DNA of 26,878 nt from JAVMKJ01 sp031732875 (GTDB taxonomy: Bacteria; Pseudomonadota; Gammaproteobacteria; Competibacterales; Competibacteraceae), in the NCBI GenBank assembly GCA_031732875.1, contig JAVMKL010000149.1, forward strand, positions 1-26,878. Reading direction: 5' to 3'. The notes below the pieces were generated by a model. It made no database searches. It worked only from the letters and a program-made list of their open reading frames with translations, and was not told the DNA's origin. Positions 7,696-14,249 of the stretch are shown here, in pieces. Made by a program: the position numbers and the translations under genes. Every line of letters begins with the position of its first letter. Within the stretch, counting starts at the first letter, position 1.

Positions 7696-7711
7696 TTGGC
7701 ATATTCCTTGA
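7696..7711 (+). promoter_or_regulatory. Sigma-54-like -24/-12 promoter of the urt operon
   Basis: TTGGCAT-ATTCC-TTGA matches the consensus TTGGCAC-N5-TTGC with exactly the required spacing. Deviations are T for C at the end of the -24 box and A for C at the end of the -12 box. Transcription would begin near 7722, giving about 50 nt of leader before urtA. The -12 GC is normally well conserved, so the element is imperfect. The upstream NtrC-like dyad strengthens the call. Confidence 0.45.
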
Positions 7712-7771
7712 TACGCTGCCCTCCAAGTTCGCGCTTCGGCGAACCAATCAACCACGATACGAGGGCCGCGC

Positions 7772-9067
7772 ATGAAGAAGACGATGCCGAAGTTACTCTC
7801 CTGGCTGCTGACCGGCGCTCTGGCGCTCGGTGCCACGCTCGTTCACGCCGCCGACACCATCAAGGTCGGCGTGCTGCACTCGCTGTCCGGCACCATGGCC
7901 ATCAGCGAAACCACGCTCAAGGACACCGTCCTGATGATGGTGGACGCGCAGAACAAGAAGGGCGGTCTGCTCGGCAAGAAACTGGAAGCCGTGGTGGTGG
8001 ACCCGGCTTCGAACTGGCCGCTGTTCGCCGAGAAGGCACGCGAACTGCTGCAGAAGGAAAAGGTGGCGGTGGTGTTCGGCTGCTGGACCTCGGTCTCGCG
8101 CAAATCGGTTCTGCCGGTATTCGAGGAACTGAACGGCATCCTGTTCTATCCCGTCCAGTACGAGGGCGAAGAATCGTCCCGCAACGTGTTCTACACCGGC
8201 GCCGCGCCCAACCAGCAAGCGATTCCGGCGGTGGACTACCTGATGAAGGATCTGGGCGTGAAGCGCTGGGTGCTGGCCGGCACCGACTACGTCTATCCGC
8301 GCACCACCAACAAGATTCTGGAAGCCTATCTCAAGGCCAAGGGGGTCAAGGACGAGGACATCATGATCAACTACACCCCATTCGGCCACTCCGACTGGCA
8401 GTCGATCGTCGCCGAGATCAAGAAATTCGGCTCGGCCGGCAAGAAGACCGCGGTCGTCTCCACCATCAACGGCGACGCCAACGTGCCGTTCTACAAGGAA
8501 CTCGGCAACCAGGGCATTTCCGCCAAGGACATTCCGGTCGTGGCTTTCTCGGTCGGTGAGGAAGAGCTGTCCGGCATCGACACCAAGCCGCTGGTCGGGC
8601 ATCTAGCCGCCTGGAACTACTTCCAGAGCATCAAGAATCCGGCCAATGACGCCTTCATCAAGGAATGGCACGCCTTCATCAAGAACCCGAAGCGGGTCAC
8701 CAACGACCCCATGGAAGCCACCTATATCGGCTTCAACATGTGGGTCAAGGCGGTGGAGAAGGCCAAGTCCACCGATCCGGACAAGGTGATCGACGCCATG
8801 GTCGGGATCGAAACGCCCAACCTGACGGGTGGCATCGCCAAAATGCTACCCAATCATCATCTGACCAAGCCGGTGTTCATCGGCGAAATTCAGGCCGACG
8901 GCCAGTTCGACGTAGTCTGGAAGACCAAGGGTCTGGTGGAAGGCGATGCCTGGTCCGACTATCTGCCGGGCAGCAAGGACATCATCGCCGACTGGGCCGA
9001 TCCCAAGATCAAGTGCGGCAACTACAACACCGTCACCAAGAAGTGTTCCGGGCAGAACTACAAATAG
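7772..9067 (+). CDS. urtA: Urea ABC transporter substrate-binding protein UrtA
   Basis: A 431-residue periplasmic binding protein of the high-affinity urea importer. The N-terminus MKKTMPKLLSWLLTGALALG is a Sec signal peptide, with likely cleavage after LVHA near residue 26. The mature part begins ADTIKVGVLHSLSGTMAISE, the start of the Leu/Ile/Val-type (Peripla_BP_5) fold. UrtA-specific segments include VVFGCWTSVSRKSVLPVFEE, LNGILFYPVQYEGEESSRNV and FTYTGAAPNQQ-like YTGAAPNQQAIPAVDYL, which line the urea pocket and hinge. The C-terminus KCGNYNTVTKKCSGQNYK is typical. GAGGG at 7761-7765 precedes the ATG by six bases. It is the first gene of urtABCDE, preceded by NtrC- and sigma-54-like sites that suggest induction under nitrogen limitation. 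A stem-loop follows before urtB. Confidence 0.98.
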   Translation: MKKTMPKLLSWLLTGALALGATLVHAADTIKVGVLHSLSGTMAISETTLKDTVLMMVDAQNKKGGLLGKKLEAVVVDPASNWPLFAEKARELLQKEKVAVVFGCWTSVSRKSVLPVFEELNGILFYPVQYEGEESSRNVFYTGAAPNQQAIPAVDYLMKDLGVKRWVLAGTDYVYPRTTNKILEAYLKAKGVKDEDIMINYTPFGHSDWQSIVAEIKKFGSAGKKTAVVSTINGDANVPFYKELGNQGISAKDIPVVAFSVGEEELSGIDTKPLVGHLAAWNYFQSIKNPANDAFIKEWHAFIKNPKRVTNDPMEATYIGFNMWVKAVEKAKSTDPDKVIDAMVGIETPNLTGGIAKMLPNHHLTKPVFIGEIQADGQFDVVWKTKGLVEGDAWSDYLPGSKDIIADWADPKIKCGNYNTVTKKCSGQNYK

Positions 9068-9089
9068 GCTGAAGCGCTCGCCCGCTACC

Positions 9090-9138
9090 CAATCCCCCCG
9101 CCCCGCTCGTCGCAAGGAGCGGCAAAACGAGGGGATTG
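9090..9138 (+). other. Nested stem-loop in the urtA-urtB intercistronic region
   Basis: An outer perfect 8-bp stem pairs CAATCCCC (9090-9097) with GGGGATTG (9131-9138). Inside it, CCGCTC (9103-9108) pairs with GAGCGG (9117-9122) around an eight-base loop. There is no T tract, so it is not a plain intrinsic terminator. Such structures between a binding-protein gene and its permease genes commonly protect the 3' end of the first message or attenuate read-through. That role is inferred here. Confidence 0.6.
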
Positions 9139-9177
9139 CTTCTCCACCGCTCCCCTTACTTACGAGAGATCGTGCCC

Positions 9178-10791
9178 ATGCCCTCCCGCGCGCCCGTTCG
9201 TGCCTGGCTGATCGCCGCGATGGTGGTATTGGGGATTCTCGGCGGTTCGCCACCGGCGCGGGCCGGCGACGACGAGCTGCGCGCTACCCTCCTCCAGTTG
9301 CGCGACGCCGATTTCGATGGCAAGACCGAATTGGTCGAAAAGCTGGTGATTCTGGAGCATCCCCGGGTCACCGCAGTCCTGAAGGCGCTGTCCGACAGTC
9401 GCCTGTACTTCCAGGAAGATCCCGGACGCATCGTCATCGGCTTGGGCGACGGCACGGAGATCGCCATCGAGGATGCGGTCACCGGCGCGGCGCTCGGTCA
9501 GGCTGGCAAGCGCGACCTGGACCGCATCACCGCCAATAACCGCTTGCGCAGCCTGATCGAGAATCGGCTGGCCAGTCTGGGACTCGCCAGCGCCGATCCC
9601 CAACAGCGCAAGGCGGCGGTCGAAGCCTTCATGCGCAGTCCCGATCCGGCGGGCGCGGCGCCATTGCGGGCGCGGTTGGAGGTCGAAACGGATGGCGGAA
9701 TCAAGGAACTGCTGGTCTTGGCACTGACGCTGGCCGATTTATCCAGCGATGATGCCACCGTCCGCGCCAAAGCGGCCACCGCGCTCGGCGGTCGGATGCA
9801 AACCGAGATTCGCGGCCGGTTGACCCGCGTGGCGGCCGACGACAGCGATGCCGGCGTGCGCGAGGCGGCCAAGATCGCTCTGAGCCGTACCGAGTTCCGC
9901 CTGCAAATGCTGGGCTGGGCCGAAACCCTGTTCTTCGGCCTGTCGCTGGGATCGGTGCTGATTCTGGCCGCCATCGGTCTGGCGGTGACCTTCGGGGTCA
10001 TGGGCGTGATCAACATGGCGCACGGCGAGTTGATGATGCTGGGCGCGTATACCACCTGGCTGGTGCAGCAATGGCTGCCGGTCAACTGGTCCCTGCCGGT
10101 GGCGGTGCCGCTGGCCTTTCTGGTCACCGCCCTCGTCGGTATCGCCATCGAGCGCGGCATCATCCGCTTTCTCTATGGTCGGCCGCTGGAAACCCTGCTG
10201 GCCACGTTTGGCGTCAGCCTGATCCTGCAACAGGCGGTGCGTTCGATCTTCTCGCCGCTGAACCGCTCGGTCGCTACCCCGGACTGGATGAGCGGCACCA
10301 TCTTGCTGGGACCGCTGGAAGTCACGCTCAACCGATTGGTGATCGTCGGCTTCTGCATCGCGGTGTTTGCCGTGCTGTGGCTGGCGTTGCAACGCACCCG
10401 ACTGGGGCTGGAAGTGCGGGCGGTGGCACAGAACCGGGCCATGGCGCGGGCGATGGGCGTGCGCTCGGCGCGAGTGGACGCGCTCACCTTCGGCCTGGGC
10501 AGCGGCATCGCCGGCGTGGCCGGGGTCGCCCTGTCACAATTGACCAACGTCGGCCCCAATCTCGGCCAGAGTTACATCGTGGATTCGTTCATGGTGGTCG
10601 TGTTCGGCGGGGTCGGCAATCTATGGGGCACACTGGTGGCCGGTTTGTCGCTGGGCGTCGCCAACAAGGTGCTGGAACCCTGGACCGGCGCGGTGCTGGC
10701 CAAGATCGTGGTGCTGGTGTTCCTGATTCTGTTCATCCAGAAACGGCCGCGCGGTTTGTTCCCGCAACGGGGCCGGGCGGCGGAGGTTTAA
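9178..10791 (+). CDS. urtB: Urea ABC transporter permease UrtB
   Basis: A 537-residue inner-membrane subunit. The chosen start is ATG 9178, with a GAGAGA site upstream; it opens a clean signal peptide MPSRAPVRAWLIAAMVVLGI with cleavage near PARAG. GTG 9172 and TTG 9136 are in-frame alternatives. Residues to about 235 form an extracytoplasmic helical, HEAT-like extension (DPQQRKAAVEAFMRSPDPAG; LGGRMQTEIRGRLTRVAADD), which UrtB has but LivH does not. The LivH-like permease core follows, with FGLSLGSVLILAAIGLAVTF, GVMGVINMAHGELMMLGAYT, ATFGVSLILQQAVRSIF and FMVVVFGGVGNLWGTLVAG. It pairs with UrtC to form the membrane channel. The gene lies 110 bp after urtA, and three bases separate its stop from urtC. 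Confidence 0.96.
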   Translation: MPSRAPVRAWLIAAMVVLGILGGSPPARAGDDELRATLLQLRDADFDGKTELVEKLVILEHPRVTAVLKALSDSRLYFQEDPGRIVIGLGDGTEIAIEDAVTGAALGQAGKRDLDRITANNRLRSLIENRLASLGLASADPQQRKAAVEAFMRSPDPAGAAPLRARLEVETDGGIKELLVLALTLADLSSDDATVRAKAATALGGRMQTEIRGRLTRVAADDSDAGVREAAKIALSRTEFRLQMLGWAETLFFGLSLGSVLILAAIGLAVTFGVMGVINMAHGELMMLGAYTTWLVQQWLPVNWSLPVAVPLAFLVTALVGIAIERGIIRFLYGRPLETLLATFGVSLILQQAVRSIFSPLNRSVATPDWMSGTILLGPLEVTLNRLVIVGFCIAVFAVLWLALQRTRLGLEVRAVAQNRAMARAMGVRSARVDALTFGLGSGIAGVAGVALSQLTNVGPNLGQSYIVDSFMVVVFGGVGNLWGTLVAGLSLGVANKVLEPWTGAVLAKIVVLVFLILFIQKRPRGLFPQRGRAAEV

Positions 10792-10794
10792 GCG

Positions 10795-11886
10795 ATGTCA
10801 CTACCCCGCTGGCTGCTCTCCGACCGTGCCGGGCTGGTGCTGCTGGCCGTGCTGGCCGTCATCGGCATCGGCGTGCCGGTGCTCAACCTGCTGGTGCCGC
10901 CCGATCACCCCCTGCACCTGACCGCCTATACCGTCACCCTGCTCGGCAAATACCTCTGTTATGCCCTCCTGGCGGTCTCAGTGGATTTGGTGTGGGGCTA
11001 CATGGGCATCCTGAGCCTGGGTCACGCCGCGTTCTTTACCTTGGGCGGTTACTGCTTCGGCATGTATCTGATGCGCCAGATCGGCACGCGCGGGGTCTAC
11101 GGCGATCCAGTCCTGCCCGACTTCATGGTGTTTTTGAACTGGAAGGAGCTGCCCTGGTACTGGCACGGCTTCGATCTGTTCGGGTTCGCGGCGCTGATGG
11201 TGCTGGTCGTGCCCGGCCTGCTGGCTTTCGTGTTCGGCTGGTTCGCCTTCCGCTCGCGCGTGTCGGGCGTCTATCTCTCGATCATCACCCAGGCGCTGAC
11301 CTACGCGCTGATGCTGGCTTTCTTCCGCAACGAAATGGGTTTCGGCGGCAACAACGGCCTGACCGATTTCAAGGACGTGCTCGGCTTCCCGCTACATGCC
11401 GACGGCACTCGCATCGTGCTGTTCGCGCTGTCCGCCCTGGCGCTGGCGGGAGCTTATCTGACCTGCCGCTGGCTGGTGTCCACCCGGATGGGGCGGGTAC
11501 TGGTGGCGATTCGTGATTGCGAGGATCGCGCCCGTTTCCTCGGCTACCGGGTGGAACGGGTGAAAGCACTGGTGTTCACCTTCTCGGCGATGCTGGCCGG
11601 AGTGGCCGGGGCACTGTACGTGCCGCAGGTCGGCATCATCAACCCCGGCGAATTCGCCCCGCTCAACTCGATCGAGGCGGTGATCTGGGTCGCGGTCGGC
11701 GGGCGCGGTACCCTGGTCGGGGCGGTGGTCGGCGCGGTGCTGGTCAATTACACCAAGACCTGGCTGACTGGCGCGCTGCCGGAGGTGTGGTTGTTCGCCC
11801 TGGGAGGGCTGTTCGTGGCGGTGACCCTGTTGCTGCCGTATGGCTTGATCGGACTGTTGCGACGGCGCCGGGAGGCGGCGGCATGA
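10795..11886 (+). CDS. urtC: Urea ABC transporter permease UrtC
   Basis: A 363-residue LivM-like permease with about nine membrane helices. Diagnostic stretches are LVWGYMGILSLGHAAFFTLG, the UrtC-type FGGNNGLTDFKDVLGFPL, VLVAIRDCEDRARFLGYRVE (the EAA-like cytoplasmic loop that docks on the ATPases) and GIINPGEFAPLNSIEAVIWV followed by VGGRGTLVGAVVGA. GGAGG at 10782-10786 gives an 8-base spacing to ATG 10795. The stop overlaps the urtD start in an ATGA junction, indicating translational coupling. With UrtB it forms the transmembrane pore for urea import. Confidence 0.97.
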   Translation: MSLPRWLLSDRAGLVLLAVLAVIGIGVPVLNLLVPPDHPLHLTAYTVTLLGKYLCYALLAVSVDLVWGYMGILSLGHAAFFTLGGYCFGMYLMRQIGTRGVYGDPVLPDFMVFLNWKELPWYWHGFDLFGFAALMVLVVPGLLAFVFGWFAFRSRVSGVYLSIITQALTYALMLAFFRNEMGFGGNNGLTDFKDVLGFPLHADGTRIVLFALSALALAGAYLTCRWLVSTRMGRVLVAIRDCEDRARFLGYRVERVKALVFTFSAMLAGVAGALYVPQVGIINPGEFAPLNSIEAVIWVAVGGRGTLVGAVVGAVLVNYTKTWLTGALPEVWLFALGGLFVAVTLLLPYGLIGLLRRRREAAA

Positions 11887-12704
11887 GCGAATTGATCTCC
11901 GAACTCGATGCCGGCGTCATGCACCCGCCGATCGGACCGGTCGATGCGACCCACGGCATCCTGTTATATCTCGAAGACGTCAGCGTCAGCTTCGACGGGT
12001 TCAAGGCCATCGACAACCTGTCGCTGTACATCGGCGACGGCGAGTTGCGCTGCATCATCGGTCCCAACGGCGCCGGCAAAACCACGATGATGGACATCAT
12101 CACCGGCAAGACCAAACCGGACACCGGGCGAGTGTTCTTCGGCCAGACCATCGACCTGCTCAAACTGGACGAACCGGCCATCGCCCGCATCGGCATCGGC
12201 CGCAAGTTCCAGCGGCCGACCGTGATCGAACCGCTGACCGTGTCGGAAAACCTCGAACTGGCGATGTCGGGCGCCAAACGGCTGCGCGGGTTGATGACCA
12301 CCCGACTCTCGGGCGAGGAGCGCGACCGCATCGACGCCGTGCTGGACCGGATCGGCTTGGCCGAGCACGGCGGACGGCTGGCCGGGATTCTGGCGCACGG
12401 TCAAAAGCAATGGCTGGAAATCGGCATGTTGCTGATGCAGGAACCGCGTCTGTTGCTGGTGGACGAGCCGGTGGCGGGCATGACCCCGGCGGAAATGGAT
12501 CGCACCGCCGAACTGCTCCGGTCGCTGGCCGGCAGCCATTCGGTGGTGGTGGTCGAGCACGACATGGGCTTCGTTCGCTCCATCGCCGACCAAGTCACGG
12601 TGTTACACCAAGGGCGGGTGCTGGCGGAAGGGCGGCTGGACGAATTACAGGAAGACCCGACGGTCATCGAAGTCTATCTGGGAGCCGGCGATGCTTACCA
12701 TTGA
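11883..12704 (+). CDS. urtD: Urea ABC transporter ATP-binding protein UrtD
   Basis: A 273-residue LivG-like ATPase. It starts at the ATGA overlap with urtC (MSELISELDAGVMHPPIGPV) and has an N-terminal lead of about 30 residues before the ABC core LYLEDVSVSFDGFKAIDNLS. Walker A is GPNGAGKTT, the Q-loop region is KFQRPTVIEPLTVSENLELA, and Walker B is LLLVDEPVAGMTP, followed by the H-loop VVVVEHDMGFVRSIAD. The signature motif is the divergent LAHGQKQWLEIGMLL that UrtD proteins carry in place of LSGGQ. The C-terminus (IEVYLGAGDAYH) overlaps the urtE start by 14 bp. It forms the ATPase pair with UrtE. Confidence 0.97.
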   Translation: MSELISELDAGVMHPPIGPVDATHGILLYLEDVSVSFDGFKAIDNLSLYIGDGELRCIIGPNGAGKTTMMDIITGKTKPDTGRVFFGQTIDLLKLDEPAIARIGIGRKFQRPTVIEPLTVSENLELAMSGAKRLRGLMTTRLSGEERDRIDAVLDRIGLAEHGGRLAGILAHGQKQWLEIGMLLMQEPRLLLVDEPVAGMTPAEMDRTAELLRSLAGSHSVVVVEHDMGFVRSIADQVTVLHQGRVLAEGRLDELQEDPTVIEVYLGAGDAYH

Positions 12705-13461
12705 AGGTTTGAACCAGTATTACGGCGAGTCCCACACGCTGTGGGATCTCGGGCTGGAGGTGCCGGAAGGCGCGGTGATCAGCCTGATGGGCCGCAACGG
12801 CGTCGGCAAGACCACCCTGCTGAAGTGCGTCATGGGATTGCTGCCCATCCGCTCCGGTCGGATCGCCTTCGCCGACGCGGAACTGAATCGCCTGCCGGCG
12901 GAACGGCGCGCGCCGCTGGGCATCGGCTACGTACCGCAAGGCCGACAAATCTTCCCACTGCTGACGGTGGAGGAAAACCTGAAAATCGGCCTGGCATCCA
13001 ACCCGCGGCGACCGCGCCAGGTACCGGAATTCATTTTTGAATTGTTCCCGGTGCTAAAGACCATGCTCAAGCGGCGGGGTGGCGATCTATCCGGCGGACA
13101 GCAACAACAGTTGGCCATCGGCCGCGCCTTGGTGCTGGAGCCGCGCCTGCTGATTCTCGACGAACCCACCGAGGGCATCCAACCCAACGTGGTCCGCGAA
13201 ATCGGCCGGGTCATCCGCCGGTTGAATCAGGAGCAAATGGACCGTGTTCGGGAGCAGGCTGCCATCGTTCGCGAAATTGGCCTGGCGGTCCAGCGCTTGC
13301 ACCAGGAGCACGGCATGACCGTGCTCCTGGTGGAACAAAAGTTGCCGTTCGCTCGCTGGGTGGCGCAGCGGTTCTGCATCGTCGACAAGGGCCGGGCGGT
13401 GGCGACCGGGGCGATGGCGGATTTAACCGACGGGCTGGTACGCCAGTATCTGACGGTATGA
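12691..13461 (+). CDS. urtE: Urea ABC transporter ATP-binding protein UrtE with internal duplication
   Basis: A 256-residue LivF-like ATPase starting MLTIEGLNQYYGESHTLWDL. Walker A is GRNGVGKTT, the Q-loop region is YVPQGRQIFPLLTVEENLKI, the signature is LSGGQQQQLAIGRAL and Walker B is LLILDEPTEGIQP. The H-loop position reads VLLVEQKLPFARW, the LivF/UrtE form in which Gln replaces His. Typical UrtE proteins have about 230 residues. The excess is explained by a tandem duplication between Walker B/D-loop and the H-loop: VREIGRVIRRLNQEQ (residues 168-182) is echoed by VREIGLAVQRLHQEH (193-207), an offset of 25 residues. The remainder is intact, so the protein is probably functional but with a longer helix pair there. 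It is the last gene of the operon, and a compact hairpin follows 12 bp after the stop. Confidence 0.95.
   Translation: MLTIEGLNQYYGESHTLWDLGLEVPEGAVISLMGRNGVGKTTLLKCVMGLLPIRSGRIAFADAELNRLPAERRAPLGIGYVPQGRQIFPLLTVEENLKIGLASNPRRPRQVPEFIFELFPVLKTMLKRRGGDLSGGQQQQLAIGRALVLEPRLLILDEPTEGIQPNVVREIGRVIRRLNQEQMDRVREQAAIVREIGLAVQRLHQEHGMTVLLVEQKLPFARWVAQRFCIVDKGRAVATGAMADLTDGLVRQYLTV
13192..13311 (+). repeat. Imperfect 75-bp-offset tandem duplication inside urtE
   Basis: The 45-bp segments 13192-13236 and 13267-13311 align without gaps at an exact offset of 75 bp (25 codons), with 33 of 45 bases and 9 of 15 residues identical by hand count. The in-frame offset and the divergence between copies suggest an old, tolerated duplication rather than an assembly artefact. 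Confidence 0.75.
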
Positions 13462-13473
13462 GCAGGTCGGCGA

Positions 13474-13492
13474 GGACGCCTGCCAGGCGTCC
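13474..13492 (+). terminator. Compact hairpin after urtE, probable operon end
   Basis: GGACGCCT-GCC-AGGCGTCC is a perfect 8-bp GC-rich stem with a three-base loop, starting 12 bases after the urtE stop. It is followed by C/G-rich sequence and not by a T tract, so it is more likely an mRNA-stabilising or factor-assisted end than a canonical intrinsic terminator. The rest of 13493-13695 shows nothing recognisable. Confidence 0.5.
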
Positions 13493-13695
13493 CCCGGGCG
13501 CGCGTCGCATCGGACTCGGACAGACTCCGGAGGGAAACGTCCACCGCGAGACCAAAGCGTGCATGGCGCGCTCGCTATCACGCCCTCGAAAAGTCGGCTA
13601 AACTCCAAAAAGCATCGCACCAGCCGGCCAGCGTGCCCAGGCAAGGCGCGGGTATGACCCCTGCCGATCCGCTTGCACGACGAGGAAATTTTTCC

Positions 13696-14058
13696 ATGCA
13701 AACCCAGGATCTCTTCAACAAGATCGAAGAGTATCGGTCCTTCGCTCCCGGCCAGACCATCTTTCGGGAAGGCGAACCGGGCGACAACCTGTATATCGTG
13801 GCCGAAGGTCAAGTCGACATCGTGGCGGGTGGCCAGATCATCGAAACGGTCGGGCCCGGTGGTATCCTGGGCGAACTCGCGATGATCGACGACAAACCGC
13901 GCAGCGCCACGGCCACCGCCCGTATCGCTTGCCTGCTCGCCCCGGTGAGCCGGCAACATTTTCTCGTTCTCATCCAGCGCACGCCGGCGTTCGCCCTCCA
14001 GGTCATGCGGGTGATGGCCGAACGGCTGCGCCAAACCACCCGCCAGCTTTACGAGTAG
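13696..14058 (+). CDS. Stand-alone cyclic nucleotide-binding domain protein (Crp-like sensor domain, no HTH)
   Basis: A 120-residue protein beginning MQTQDLFNKIEEYRSFAPGQ. ATG 13696 was preferred over 13633 and 13654 because GAGGA at 13682-13686 lies nine bases upstream and the family fold starts here. The whole protein is one CNB/CAP_ED beta-barrel: TIFREGEPGDNLYIVAEGQV, then GPGGILGELAMIDDKPRSAT. The latter is the phosphate-binding cassette, with the Glu (GELA) and Arg (PRSAT) that hold cyclic nucleotides both present. The chain ends after the hinge helix FALQVMRVMAERLRQTTRQL, and no DNA-binding domain follows. It may act as a free cAMP/cGMP-sensing or partner-binding module. The next gene on the same strand starts about 190 bp downstream, so a link to it is possible but unproven. 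Confidence 0.88.
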   Translation: MQTQDLFNKIEEYRSFAPGQTIFREGEPGDNLYIVAEGQVDIVAGGQIIETVGPGGILGELAMIDDKPRSATATARIACLLAPVSRQHFLVLIQRTPAFALQVMRVMAERLRQTTRQLYE

Positions 14059-14249
14059 CGCCACGCCCGGCACCGCACGGTCAACGGCCCGAACCCGACC
14101 GCTTTCTCATGCCCAGGCATCCCCATTCGCGCCATGCAAGACCGCCGAATCCCCGCGATTTCTCATCCGCCAGGACGCCCGGGATGCCGCTGCCATGATC
14201 GTGTCATCCGGCAACCCGCGGCGCGGCGGTCCCGCCCATGGAGACCTTC

